DNA of 64,000 nucleotides from JAAYJT01 sp037446395 (GTDB lineage: Bacteria > Bacteroidota > Bacteroidia > Bacteroidales > JAAYJT01): NCBI GenBank assembly GCA_037446395.1, contig JBBIIP010000004.1, positions 62,001 to 126,000 of the forward strand, given 5' to 3'. How positions within the stretch are numbered: position 1 is the stretch's first letter; the number at the start of each line of letters is the position of its first letter. The notes beneath the pieces are model-generated. The model saw only the letters and a program-made list of their open reading frames with translations, searched no databases and had not been told where the DNA came from. Positions 28,215-37,827 of this stretch are shown piece by piece. A program made the position numbers and the translations under genes.

Positions 28215-29633
28215 TCAGATTAATTTCTTAACAATCTCATTTATATACACTTCAAGATTGGTATAATGTTGGTCAATTGAAAAAGAGTTGCCATCAGAGG
28301 CATCTGATGGGTTCAGTTTGTGGCGTACCTCCCATACATCTGGTATTCCATCTCCATCGCTATCAATAGGTGGTAGAGTAGAGCGCAGCGCGGGCCATCC
28401 TCCTACCTCATTCTGGCTGTTAATAATGCCGTTGCTGCCAAAAGTAAAGTCCCTGTCAGTAATTTCTCTGGCAATCCTTAGGTCCACAGCATCGCGTGAT
28501 AGACTGGCACCTGCTTTTGAAAGCACCTGTTTATATGCTTTGTTGAGCTTCAAAACCTGCGATTGATTAGCGAATGGAAATTTGATTTCGGATTTTATAG
28601 AATCTCTATACACTCGCTGAATTGAGACATGATCCCATGTAGCTTTTTGTTTCTTTGATCTTTGCAGAAAGAATGCATTACCTTCAAGAAAAAAACTACC
28701 GTATGGCTGATATGGTTCGAGAACTTCTTCTTTGCTTGATTTTCTGGTGGCAGGGCCCGGGATATAAATGTTATTGATTATGTTGTAATTTCCATGCTCT
28801 CCACCGTAAGTAGCCTTTTCGCCCCAATTATAGATAATGTTATTTATTATCTCGGTTGTTTCGTTTCCATCAACAGGGTTGTAACGAGTCCCCTGCAGTC
28901 TTGGGTTTCGGCTGTTATGGTGCGCCAGAATATTGCATAAGAACGAGGCGTTTTTCCCTCCCCAAATTCCTCCGTAGCCATGTGGGCCTTTGCTGTGCAC
29001 TGAATTATTCAGGCTTTCGCTGATAATTGACCATTGTATGGTAAAGTTCTCATTGTCGTAGAATGAGACCGTTTCATCAACCGACCAGCTCATGCTGCAA
29101 TGATCAATTATTATATTTTTATTGTTTAATCCGGTAAGGGCGTCGTATTGCTTACCGGCGATATCGCCAGGCCTGAACCGAATAAATCGAATGATGATAT
29201 TGTCGGCATAAATCCGTACTTCATGACCTTTGATACAAATGCCGTCGCCGGGTGCAGTTTGCCCGGCAATGGTCAGGTCTCCATGCCTGATGCTTAGATG
29301 AGACTTGAGTTCAATATTGCCTGAAATTTCGAAAATGATGATTCTGGCTCCAGGTGTATCAATCGCAGCTCTAAAGCTACCCGAGCCTTTATCATGCAGG
29401 TTGGTTACTTTTATTACTTTGCCACCACGGCCACCCGTTGTATACATTCCCCCTCCCATGGCTCCCGGAAAAGCAGGGACCTTTATCTGCGGGTTGTTGC
29501 TTATGGATTGAGTCTTACCATTGGTAGTGAATAAAACTGCAAAAATTAGCAACACAAACCACCACTTCAGGTTTTGTTTTTCAAATATCCTGATGACAGA
29601 TTTAACCGTTTTTGAAATTAGGCAGAAAAACAT
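28215..29633 (-). CDS. Pectate lyase (PL1-like beta-helix)
   Basis: 472 aa from ATG 29633 (TTG 29636 rejected). The signal sequence sits after a short basic stretch (WWFVLLIFAVLFTTNG). It begins with FPGAMGGGMYTTGGRGGKV, the usual start of Bacteroidota pectate lyases, followed by a beta-helix with IIIDHCSMSWSVDETVSFY and NSRNPRLQG. The C-terminus has a calcium-loop-like DSDGDGIPDVWE repeat. It probably cuts galacturonan in the periplasm or on the surface, as no T9SS domain is present, unlike the PL1 at 20143. It is the first gene after the HTCS regulator, only 72 bp away, so the promoter of the whole pectin operon should lie between 29634 and 29705. Confidence 0.9.
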   Translation of the reverse strand: MFFCLISKTVKSVIRIFEKQNLKWWFVLLIFAVLFTTNGKTQSISNNPQIKVPAFPGAMGGGMYTTGGRGGKVIKVTNLHDKGSGSFRAAIDTPGARIIIFEISGNIELKSHLSIRHGDLTIAGQTAPGDGICIKGHEVRIYADNIIIRFIRFRPGDIAGKQYDALTGLNNKNIIIDHCSMSWSVDETVSFYDNENFTIQWSIISESLNNSVHSKGPHGYGGIWGGKNASFLCNILAHHNSRNPRLQGTRYNPVDGNETTEIINNIIYNWGEKATYGGEHGNYNIINNIYIPGPATRKSSKEEVLEPYQPYGSFFLEGNAFFLQRSKKQKATWDHVSIQRVYRDSIKSEIKFPFANQSQVLKLNKAYKQVLSKAGASLSRDAVDLRIAREITDRDFTFGSNGIINSQNEVGGWPALRSTLPPIDSDGDGIPDVWEVRHKLNPSDASDGNSFSIDQHYTNLEVYINEIVKKLI

Positions 29634-29705
29634 CAATATTATAAAGTTTGCCGATACTCAAAGTAAGCAAATAATGCCAAGATCAGCTATTCAAAATTTG
29701 CTCAA

Positions 29706-32700
29706 CTAAGAACAATTTGTATCGTTCTGCAGCTTTTGTAAGGAAAACTCGGTTGGGCTTGTGTTGTAGTACTTGCGGAAGGCCCGGGAAAATGAGTTTG
29801 GATGGTCGAAACCAACCATGAATGCAACTTCCGCAACAGGAATTTTTTGCTGAAGCAGTTGCCCTGCACGTTTTAACCTGTAAGAGTCAATTATTTCTTT
29901 AGGCGATAATCCTGTAACCTGCTTTACTTTTCTTGAAAAATGAAAGCGGCTCAGGAAGAAATGTTGGCTCATGCTTTCAACATCAAAATCAGAATCCGAA
30001 ATATTCTCTTCCAGCACCAATTGAATCTTTCGGAGCATTTTGTCAACTTCAGAAACCACTTCGATTTCGGCTGGTTGGATGATGAGGTCCCGAATAACTT
30101 TTTCGCGGGTTTTTTCTTTAGCCTTGAGAAGGTTTAGTATCCTGATTTTCAGGTATTCGGTGCTAAATGGCTTTTCAATATAAGCATCCGCTCCTGTGCG
30201 GTATCCTTCGAATTTGAATTGTGGGTCGTGCTTTGCAGTTAAAATAATCACGGGAATGTGGTTTGTGATAAAATTGGCTTTTAGCTTTTCGCATAATTCT
30301 ATCCCATTCATTTCGGGCATCATCACATCAGTAATAATAATGTCAGGTTGATAGTCAATCGCCTTTTTATACCCGATGGCGCCGTTTTTCGCATCAATCA
30401 CCTCAAAATCAGATTCCAGTAGCTCACGAATAAAGTCTCTTAATTCAGATTCGTCTTCAACAATGAGTGCAATGAGTTTATCAGTTTTGGATTTCGATGA
30501 GGCATCTTCAGAAGATGCAGCAGTTTCATGATCATTAAAATAGGAAATGATATTTTGCAGGTTATCTACTTCCGATCTTAAATTTTCCGAGACATACGAA
30601 AGCTGTGGAGATCTTTTATCAAGCTGAACGCCAGAAATTTCGTCCTGATCAATCAGAAATGGAATTTCATAAGTAAAGGTGGTACCAGCTCCCTTTTGGC
30701 TTTTAACATTGATTTTGCCATCCTGGATGGAAACTAAATCCTTAACATAGGAGAGTCCTATGCCTGTGCTATCAAACCTGTGAGGAGCAGATTTATCTTT
30801 TGCCTGATAAAATCTTTCGAAAATGTGCGGCAAGTCCTCCTGTGAGATTCCTTTTCCGGTATCAGACACTTCAAAAACAATAGTATACTGTTGTCTATCT
30901 TGCACTAAGTCATCGCTACATGGTGTTTTTGTTTTCTCATCCGCATCTTCTTTCGAACTTATGCTTACCGATATTTTGCCTCCCGGTGGGGTGTGTTTGA
31001 ACGAGTTGCTCAGGATATTGCACAGGATTTTCTCATTCTTGTCGTGATCGAAAAAGACGTTGAATTTTTCGAATTGGCTGCTGAACGAAAGATCAATATG
31101 CTGAACCTTGGCTATATCGTTGAACAGGCTAACTATTTCGTGGTAAAACGAAACAATTTCGCCGCTAATTGGATTTAATTCAAGATTTCCAGTTTCGGCC
31201 TGACGCACTTCAAGAATCTGATTAATAAGCCTTAGAATTCTTCTGGAATTTCGCTGAATTGATTCGTAGGCTTGATTAAGTCGGTTCGGGTCTGAATGAT
31301 CCTGAGCTGAAAGCAGGCGTTCGATTGATCCCATGATCAGGGTGAGTGGGGTTCGGAATTCATGCGAAATATTTGTAAAAAAATGTTGTTTCACATTAGA
31401 AAGCTCTTCAACTTTCTCAACCATTTCTTTTAACTGATCTCTTTGTTTTGTGATCTCGGTGCTCTTTTCTTCAAGTGTCAGGGTCTTTTTCTCCAGCTCC
31501 TCCTTTTGAAGCAGTATGGTTTCTTTTTGCCTTTCAATCTTTGATTGCCTGGTTTCCAGCGCTTGGTTTGCATCGCTCAAGGATGAGTTCAGCTTTGAGA
31601 GGACAATATTTCGCCTGATTAACCTCGACTCGTATAGGCCAATGACAATTAAAAATGATAAAACAAGCACGATAAACCAGGCTTGCTTCCATATCGGCGG
31701 ACTGACCGTCAAAAAAACCTTTACCGGGTCCGGTTCAACGTTCAAATCTTTATCTCTAGCTCTTACCTCGAATGTATGTTTCCCGCTTGCAAGTTTAGCG
31801 AGCACAATACTGGTTTCCTTAGAAAAATCTGACCACTCTTCCTGATTTAGCCTGTGAGAATATGTAAGCTGATTTGTAGGAGTATTCTCCCAGAAGTCCG
31901 TGCCATTCCAACCGATGAGGGTGCTGCCGGTGCGGTCAACTTTTTCTGAGTACACATTTATGGTTGTTTTGGGCGGAATGGTGTCAGGAATATATTTAAC
32001 GGCCCAGTAATCCTCCAAAGCTTTTGCCGGTGTAATGCTAAACGGAAAGGCTCTCCTTTTCCATTCTCTTAATGCCCTGTTTATCCATATCGAGCCTGAA
32101 TTATCAACCAGAATTTCGCCACCCTCTCGTGGCATTCGAAAGTCCTCAGTGAAAATATCTGAGAACCATCTTTGCCCATCGAACCAGGCAATATCTCTGT
32201 CTGTAATTGCCCAAACCTTTTTTGGGCTTTCTTCATAAATACTAATGATCGTATTGCTTGGCAGGCCTTGATTGTTGGTATACTGAGTCCATTCATTTCC
32301 GTTAAACCTAAATAATCCATAATATCTTGAACCAACCCAGAGATTTTTACGACTGTGAACAATATCTATGTATTCATTAAAGTACTCTTTGCCCTTCAGC
32401 GATTGCCAGCGTTGGTTTTCGAGCTTCAGTAGGTTGGTGCCTCCGAGCCAGAGTGTGCCATCAGGCGACTGGCCGATCCCATAAACGTTATGCTGGATGA
32501 TGCCTTCGCTGTTGGTGTAATGCCTCCATATCAGGTTTGTTTCATCGGGGTTTTTTAACTGCAATACGCCCGAAATTTGTCCGAGTGATTCCTGCCTGTC
32601 AACGCTTGCCCCAAACCACAGAGATCCTTCTCTGTCCTGAAAAACAGAGCGCGGGTCAATTCCCCAGGATAATTTGGGATGCATCTGCACTATCCATTTA

Positions 32701-34061
32701 CCATCTTTTAAGTATGCAGTTGCAGCCACGCCCTGATGACTTCCGGCGAGCCAAATTCTTCCTTTGGAAGTGGAAATGCATTTGACTGGAGCATCAATTA
32801 ATCCGCTTTGGTTGTCAAAGGCAAACCAGTTATTATTTTGATGATACACTACCTTTCCATCGGATGCGATGAACCATTCTCTTGTAAGCTGGTCTGTAAA
32901 TTGAAAATTTAGCCCGTTATATTTAAGCCATTGATTACCATTATAGCTAAACCTGAAAACATCGCCTTGTATTCCTGCAATCCATATTTGCCCATCGCGC
33001 GATTCGTGAAGAATAATTCTTGATGATGGAATCGGCGGGTTAGGTGGGGTAAACACGTTCCATCTCCCGGATTTGAAAACATATAGTTTCCCTAATCCTC
33101 CGATCCAAATTGAGCCGTCAGAAATTTCTATGATATCGGTGTGTAGCTCATCGCCACCAAATTTATCGCTAAGTTTCAGAAGTTCCCACTTACCAGCTTT
33201 GTTTCGAAGAATCCCACTTTTATAAAAACCGTTTATAATCCATAGCTCCCCATTCCTTGTCTTTATCAACTCGTTTCGGTTAGGCAGTTTATACCCGCCA
33301 AGCTCTTCCTTCAAATCAAACCGGTGCAAAACACAGTTTAATGTGTCGGATGGATAAAATTTCAACAATTTCCCGTCATTATTTCTCGACATGAATATCC
33401 AGATTCTTCCATCGTCTTCAATAAAAATATCATCAACCCTGCCAAAATTCCTTTGAAAAAGAATCTCGTCCGGTAGAATGCAGATTTTCAGGTTTGGGTG
33501 GGCTTCTCGGAATGCATTTACCCTGGAAAGCACAGTAAAAACACTAATTTCTTCTTTTTTATTAACTACTAGGACTCCGTTTTGTATTCCGGCTATCAGG
33601 CTACCATCAGGCGTTTGCCTAATGCACGTAACCATGCCCATCAGGGAATCGGATTGTGGAAAAATTTTCGTCCAGCCCTCATTTGCAAACGCCAGGAGGC
33701 CTGATTCAGATCCCGCAACAAGGCGTCCGTCCCGGGTTTCAAAAATTATGCCCACCGGGCTTTTCAGATAGGGTTTATCTTTATAATATGTAAGGTTATA
33801 TCCATCATAGCGGAGGATTCCTTTATCCAGGCCAAACCACATATTGCCATGCTTGTCGTCAATCATGCTTCTGACACCCTTGCCTGAAAGACCTTCGATA
33901 TGCCTCCATCGCCATACTTCGTTCAAAGGTTCGGAAGTTTGTGCTGAAAATGGATTCTGTGCAAGGAGAAAAGTCGTGGTGGAGATAAATACGAATAATG
34001 CAAGGGTAATTCTGCCTAAACATGTATAAAGACTTCTCTTCAAGAACCGGTGATAATTCAT
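29706..34061 (-). CDS. Hybrid two-component system (HTCS) sensor/regulator
   Basis: Single-protein sensor and transcription activator typical of Bacteroidota glycan loci. 1451 aa. After a signal peptide come two-component propeller repeats to about residue 690 (seen as repeated GxLWxG/IWIG patterns), a Y_Y_Y domain, one membrane helix at about 792-812, a coiled coil, HisKA with His900 in ISHEFRTPL, an ATPase domain (DTGKGISQEDLPHIFERFYQ; TGIGLSYVKDLV), a receiver with Asp1245 in IIITDVMMPEMNG, and an AraC-type HTH at the C-terminus (FSRAFRKYYNTSPTEF). It probably senses a pectic oligosaccharide and activates the adjacent PL1-SusC-SusD unit. A TAATTTTG box (34085-34092, complement) may be its -7 element. 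Confidence 0.97.
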   Translation of the reverse strand: MNYHRFLKRSLYTCLGRITLALFVFISTTTFLLAQNPFSAQTSEPLNEVWRWRHIEGLSGKGVRSMIDDKHGNMWFGLDKGILRYDGYNLTYYKDKPYLKSPVGIIFETRDGRLVAGSESGLLAFANEGWTKIFPQSDSLMGMVTCIRQTPDGSLIAGIQNGVLVVNKKEEISVFTVLSRVNAFREAHPNLKICILPDEILFQRNFGRVDDIFIEDDGRIWIFMSRNNDGKLLKFYPSDTLNCVLHRFDLKEELGGYKLPNRNELIKTRNGELWIINGFYKSGILRNKAGKWELLKLSDKFGGDELHTDIIEISDGSIWIGGLGKLYVFKSGRWNVFTPPNPPIPSSRIILHESRDGQIWIAGIQGDVFRFSYNGNQWLKYNGLNFQFTDQLTREWFIASDGKVVYHQNNNWFAFDNQSGLIDAPVKCISTSKGRIWLAGSHQGVAATAYLKDGKWIVQMHPKLSWGIDPRSVFQDREGSLWFGASVDRQESLGQISGVLQLKNPDETNLIWRHYTNSEGIIQHNVYGIGQSPDGTLWLGGTNLLKLENQRWQSLKGKEYFNEYIDIVHSRKNLWVGSRYYGLFRFNGNEWTQYTNNQGLPSNTIISIYEESPKKVWAITDRDIAWFDGQRWFSDIFTEDFRMPREGGEILVDNSGSIWINRALREWKRRAFPFSITPAKALEDYWAVKYIPDTIPPKTTINVYSEKVDRTGSTLIGWNGTDFWENTPTNQLTYSHRLNQEEWSDFSKETSIVLAKLASGKHTFEVRARDKDLNVEPDPVKVFLTVSPPIWKQAWFIVLVLSFLIVIGLYESRLIRRNIVLSKLNSSLSDANQALETRQSKIERQKETILLQKEELEKKTLTLEEKSTEITKQRDQLKEMVEKVEELSNVKQHFFTNISHEFRTPLTLIMGSIERLLSAQDHSDPNRLNQAYESIQRNSRRILRLINQILEVRQAETGNLELNPISGEIVSFYHEIVSLFNDIAKVQHIDLSFSSQFEKFNVFFDHDKNEKILCNILSNSFKHTPPGGKISVSISSKEDADEKTKTPCSDDLVQDRQQYTIVFEVSDTGKGISQEDLPHIFERFYQAKDKSAPHRFDSTGIGLSYVKDLVSIQDGKINVKSQKGAGTTFTYEIPFLIDQDEISGVQLDKRSPQLSYVSENLRSEVDNLQNIISYFNDHETAASSEDASSKSKTDKLIALIVEDESELRDFIRELLESDFEVIDAKNGAIGYKKAIDYQPDIIITDVMMPEMNGIELCEKLKANFITNHIPVIILTAKHDPQFKFEGYRTGADAYIEKPFSTEYLKIRILNLLKAKEKTREKVIRDLIIQPAEIEVVSEVDKMLRKIQLVLEENISDSDFDVESMSQHFFLSRFHFSRKVKQVTGLSPKEIIDSYRLKRAGQLLQQKIPVAEVAFMVGFDHPNSFSRAFRKYYNTSPTEFSLQKLQNDTNCS

Positions 34062-34120
34062 TGTAAACCCGATGAATGCTTATCCAAAATTAATAAATTT
34101 AAGCAGGTTATCATCAGAAA

Positions 34121-35416
34121 TTAAAATCCGAAAATACCCGGAAGCCATAAACTCAACTTTGGCAGGTATGTGATGACCAATAAAATAACGATCATGGCGG
34201 CAAACATAGGGAGCAATGGTCTTATTACTTTTTCGATTCCAATTTTTGCCACACTGCAACCAATAAACAGCACTGAGCCAACCGGTGGCGTGCATAAACC
34301 AATACTCAAGTTTACTACCATAATGATACCGAAGTGGATGGGGTCAACTCCTAAGTTGATAACTACCGGTAAGAAAATTGGGGTAAAAATTAATACTGCA
34401 GGGGTCATATCCATAAATATTCCCACAAAGAGCAGAATCATATTTATTATCAGAAGCAGCACAATCTTATTTTCGCTAATGCTTAGCAGCCCCTCGCTTA
34501 CACTTTGAGGAATATTTGCATAGGACATGACCCAAGACAAACCCATGGAAGTGCCAACCAATAAAAGTACGATGGCTGTGATGCCCACGGTTCTGAGCAG
34601 AATACCTGGCATGTCGCTCAATTTGAGTTGCTTATAAATCATTGAAAGAATAAGTGTATAAAGCACAGCAATCGCTGATGCTTCGGTTGCTGTAAAATAG
34701 CCTGCGATAATTCCCCCGATAACAACCACCAAGAGGAAAAGGCTGGGAATGGCAGCCAGAAATTTATAGATGCCTGTTTTAAGTCCCACCTTCTCGCCTA
34801 CCGGGTAATTTTTTCTATATGCCACCGCAGCAGCAACAACCATCAGCACCAGACCAACAAGTATTCCAGGTATATAACCTGCCAGGAACAATGCTGCGAT
34901 AGAAACTCCTCCGCTTGCCAAACTATACACAATCAGGATATTGCTGGGTGGAATTACAAGGCCGGTTGTTGCTGAGGTAATGTTAACTGCGGCAGCAAAC
35001 CCCCTGTCATATCCCTCGTCAACCATTTTGGGTGTCATGAAACTTCCGATGGCTGAGGCCGATGCAGCTGCCGAGCCTGAGATCGCTCCAAAGAGCATAT
35101 TGGCCATAATATTAACAAAAGCCAGTCCGCCAGGTAACCGACCAACCAGCACTTTTGCAAAATCTATCAATCTGAGAGCAATTCCTCCCTGGTTCATTAA
35201 TTGACCGGCAAGTATAAAAAATGGGATAGCCAGCAGAGCAAAACTATCGAGCGAGGTTGCCATGCGTTGGGCAAATGTTGTGAAAGCAGGCAGGGGCATT
35301 ATACTTAGCAGCATGGTAATAATACCCGAAATTCCAATGCTGTATGCTATGGGAACCCCGAGTGCAAGTAATAGAATAAAGCTTCCTACAAGTACCAGTA
35401 TTTCAATGTATTCCAT
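34121..35416 (-). CDS. dctM: TRAP transporter large permease (DctM)
   Basis: 431-aa inner-membrane protein with about a dozen helices and DctM landmarks (SFILLLALGVPIAYSIG at the start, FGAISGSAAASASAIGSFM near 112, GLVIPPSNILIVYSLASGGVS near 151). It forms the Na+/H+-coupled elevator of a tripartite uronate importer with the DctQ and DctP genes just upstream (10-bp gap to dctQ). With KDPG aldolase at the head of the unit and LacI control, sugar-acid import is the expected job. Confidence 0.95.
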   Translation of the reverse strand: MEYIEILVLVGSFILLLALGVPIAYSIGISGIITMLLSIMPLPAFTTFAQRMATSLDSFALLAIPFFILAGQLMNQGGIALRLIDFAKVLVGRLPGGLAFVNIMANMLFGAISGSAAASASAIGSFMTPKMVDEGYDRGFAAAVNITSATTGLVIPPSNILIVYSLASGGVSIAALFLAGYIPGILVGLVLMVVAAAVAYRKNYPVGEKVGLKTGIYKFLAAIPSLFLLVVVIGGIIAGYFTATEASAIAVLYTLILSMIYKQLKLSDMPGILLRTVGITAIVLLLVGTSMGLSWVMSYANIPQSVSEGLLSISENKIVLLLIINMILLFVGIFMDMTPAVLIFTPIFLPVVINLGVDPIHFGIIMVVNLSIGLCTPPVGSVLFIGCSVAKIGIEKVIRPLLPMFAAMIVILLVITYLPKLSLWLPGIFGF

Positions 35417-35426
35417 AATTTTTTCA

Positions 35427-35927
35427 TTAGAGCGGATTATGACCAGGCATTTGACTATCGGTTCTTGACTTAGCAGTCAGGATGTCATGGGCAGCATAAT
35501 ATATAATAAAAACACCACTGAGTGGGATTACCAGATAAACATAGCCAATCGGAATCTGGAGCGCAGACGAAATCTGATTAAGTTTAAAAGTGATGTAAAC
35601 CAGGTTTGAACCGCCGATGATTAAAGTCACGATTGCAAACGCGATTATGAGGCTGTTGATTATAATTTCGAGCCATGCTCTTCCTTTTGGCCCAAATTTT
35701 TTTGATATCAGGTCTATGGCAAGGTGCTGTTTCTGGCCGGTGGCATATGCCGCACCAAGCAATCCAACCCAGACTAATAAATAGCCGGCCAATTCATCGG
35801 TAAACGAACTGGGGTGGCCAACTAAAAAACGACTGGCTACCTGCCATAAAACATTTATAACCAGCACTCCCATGATAATTGTGACAAAGGCTCCTAAAAA
35901 AGTATTGATTAATTTTCTGATATACAT
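35427..35927 (-). CDS. dctQ: TRAP transporter small permease (DctQ)
   Basis: Four-helix membrane subunit that couples the binding protein to DctM. The longest frame starts with GTG at 35981, overlapping the dctP end, but ATG 35927 gives a standard DctQ N-terminus (MYIRKLINTFLGAFVT, 166 aa) and is preferred. The family pattern ASRFLVGHPSSFTDELAGYLLVWVG is present. Expected complex: DctPQM in the inner membrane. Confidence 0.92.
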   Translation of the reverse strand: MYIRKLINTFLGAFVTIIMGVLVINVLWQVASRFLVGHPSSFTDELAGYLLVWVGLLGAAYATGQKQHLAIDLISKKFGPKGRAWLEIIINSLIIAFAIVTLIIGGSNLVYITFKLNQISSALQIPIGYVYLVIPLSGVFIIYYAAHDILTAKSRTDSQMPGHNPL

Positions 35928-35980
35928 ATTGTTAGATTTTAATATAGCGATTGAAGCGGGCAGCCTTGATGCCTGCTGCA

Positions 35981-36988
35981 CTAATGATATTCTCTGATTC
36001 TCTCGATGATATTGAATAAAGCGGAGTCCTGCCTGCAGTTTTCATAAATGCTTTGAACCCGTTCAATGAATGGTGCTTTGTCTGGGTGTATAATTGTTAC
36101 TCCGGCTTCCTGGGCCAACCTTAATGATTCATTTTCAGATTCCTTCCACGACATTCGTTGATACTCAGCCGATTCGTCAGCAGCCTCCTGCAACCATTGT
36201 TGCTCCTGCTTTGTGAGTGTTTTCCATATTTTTGTGCTGATCAGCAATACATCGGGTATGGTAGAGTGTTCATTTAAAGAATAATAGCGACAAACTTCAT
36301 AATGGTGTGAAAGATAAAAACTTGGTGGATTGTTTTCGGCACCGTCTACCACACCTCCTTGCAAAGCAGTGTATAGTTCGCCCCATGAAATTGGAGTGGG
36401 AGAGCCACCAAAAGCCCTGATCATGTTTACTGAAGAAGGGCTTTGCATAACCCTGATTTTCAAGCCTTTTAAGTCGTTGGGATGGTTTATGGGGCGGTCT
36501 TTGGTATAGAAACTTCTGCTACCGGCATCATAGAAAGTGAGTCCACGCAACCAGAATTTTTCCCCATCAAGCAGAATTTTCTTACCGATGTCGCTATCGA
36601 GCACCCTGTGAGCATGCTCCCTGCTTGTGAAAATATAGGGAAGGCCAAATATTTTGAAGTTCGGGGCAAATCCTTCCATAATGGCAGCAGAAACTTTTGT
36701 GATGGCGAGGCTACCTATCTGAAGCATTTCCACATTTTCCCTCTCTGAGCCGAGCTGTCCACCCGGATAGATATCAAGGCGCAATTTACCCCCGGATTTT
36801 TCTTTCGCCTTTTCAGCCATAAACACCATGCCCTTGTGCACCGAATGGCTTTGGTCTAGACCATGGGCCAGCTTGAGTACCCGAACCTGCCCTACCCGTT
36901 GGCACGATGGAATGATAAATAGCATTATTGCAAGAGTAATGCAGTATGAAAGAAAATTATTATTGAACACGGGTGTTTTAATAATCAT
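35981..36988 (-). CDS. dctP: TRAP solute-binding protein (DctP), probably uronate-specific
   Basis: 335-aa receptor; a lipobox at Cys29 (IIPSC) suggests that it is tethered rather than freely periplasmic. The ligand carboxylate clamp Arg179 sits in LKGLKIRVMQSP, and GVVDGAENNPPSFY (about 212-225) is the type of hinge motif seen in TRAP receptors for hexuronates. Nineteen bp separate it from the upstream KDPG aldolase gene. The pair implies import of galacturonate/glucuronate-type acids directly into the KDG pathway. Exact ligand is inferred. Confidence 0.92.
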   Translation of the reverse strand: MIIKTPVFNNNFLSYCITLAIMLFIIPSCQRVGQVRVLKLAHGLDQSHSVHKGMVFMAEKAKEKSGGKLRLDIYPGGQLGSERENVEMLQIGSLAITKVSAAIMEGFAPNFKIFGLPYIFTSREHAHRVLDSDIGKKILLDGEKFWLRGLTFYDAGSRSFYTKDRPINHPNDLKGLKIRVMQSPSSVNMIRAFGGSPTPISWGELYTALQGGVVDGAENNPPSFYLSHHYEVCRYYSLNEHSTIPDVLLISTKIWKTLTKQEQQWLQEAADESAEYQRMSWKESENESLRLAQEAGVTIIHPDKAPFIERVQSIYENCRQDSALFNIIERIREYH

Positions 36989-37007
36989 AGATTGAATGAG
37001 ATAGAAT

Positions 37008-37688
37008 TTAATTGCCTGTTCTTCTGATTTCTTTTAACAAAGCGACGGTTTCCTTTACCTTTTGCTCTAACAGGCCAAAGTTTTTTTTTCTGATTATTTC
37101 GGCCGTGATGAGATTTGAACCCATCCCAACACACGTGACCCCAGCCTTAAACCATGCCGACAGATTTTCTTTAGAGGGTTCCACACCGCCTGTTGGCATC
37201 AGGCTGGTCCAGGGCATAGGCCCTTTGATGGCTTTAACAAATTCCGGTCCTCCTACCTGCTCTCCGGGAAAAATCTTCACAATTTCTGCTCCCAGTTCTT
37301 CGGCAAGTGAAATTTCGGTGAGCGATCCACAACCGGGCGACCATAATATTTTGCGACGGTTGCATGTCCTAGCAATATCTTCCTTCAAAACCGGTGACAC
37401 AATGAAGTTTGCTCCCAATTGAATATATAAACCTGCTGTGCCTGCATCCATCACTGATCCTGCACCGAGAATCACCTCCGGCAACTCCTTGATGATCCTT
37501 TTGTGAACCTCGGAAAAAACCTCATGGGCAAAATCTCCACGGTTTGTGAATTCAAAAACATTAAGCCCACCATTGAAACATGCCCTGATTACTTCGAAAC
37601 AAATTCCGGAATCCGGGTGATAAAAAACAGGAATGATTCCTGCACGTTCCATTGCTTGTGCTACCTGAATCCTTGTATATCTTGCCAT
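37008..37688 (-). CDS. kdgA: 2-keto-3-deoxy-6-phosphogluconate aldolase
   Basis: Splits KDPG into pyruvate and glyceraldehyde 3-phosphate, the last step shared by all uronate routes in this window. ATG 37688 gives 226 aa; the longer frame from 37739 runs through the operator and promoter and is rejected. Class I aldolase residues are visible: Glu46 (VFEFTNRG) and the Schiff-base Lys138 in IVKIFPGEQVGG, plus TGGVEPS for phosphate binding. It heads the kdgA-dctP-dctQ-dctM unit under the LacI-type operator at 37721. Confidence 0.95.
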   Translation of the reverse strand: MARYTRIQVAQAMERAGIIPVFYHPDSGICFEVIRACFNGGLNVFEFTNRGDFAHEVFSEVHKRIIKELPEVILGAGSVMDAGTAGLYIQLGANFIVSPVLKEDIARTCNRRKILWSPGCGSLTEISLAEELGAEIVKIFPGEQVGGPEFVKAIKGPMPWTSLMPTGGVEPSKENLSAWFKAGVTCVGMGSNLITAEIIRKKNFGLLEQKVKETVALLKEIRRTGN

Positions 37689-37720
37689 AGTACTGAAGGT
37701 TTTAGTTGAAATTGCCTGGA

Positions 37721-37738
37721 TGCGCAAACGATTGCACA
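37721..37738. promoter_or_regulatory. LacI-type operator at the kdgA promoter
   Basis: An imperfect palindrome with a central CG, TGCGCAAACGATTGCACA, in which 14 of 18 positions are symmetric. Its first 14 bases recur exactly at 38894-38907 in front of kduI. It lies 33 bp upstream of the kdgA start, immediately downstream of the kdgA -7 box, and about 10 bp upstream of a -7 box facing the divergent lacI-type gene, so one protein could repress kdgA-dctPQM and its own gene. Confidence 0.8.
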
Positions 37739-37767
37739 AAAATAATTATCTTTGTCGAATAAATAAA
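37737..37767 (-). promoter_or_regulatory. kdgA promoter (Bacteroidota type)
   Basis: On the - strand TATTTTTG (37744-37737) matches the -7 consensus TAnnTTTG, with TTTA (37767-37764) exactly 19 nt upstream as a weaker -33 element. The operator at 37721 begins right behind the -7 box and would cover the start site. Confidence 0.6.
37747..37754 (+). promoter_or_regulatory. Possible -7 box of the divergent lacI-type gene
   Basis: TATCTTTG fits TAnnTTTG on the + strand, 73 bp before the start at 37828. I see no TTTG at the proper distance; that position is occupied by the operator, which would allow autoregulation. Confidence 0.4.
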
Positions 37768-37827
37768 ATTAAGCCAATCATAATTTTTGAAATGTAAAAA
37801 TAATACATCTAAGTTTTTCATTTCACG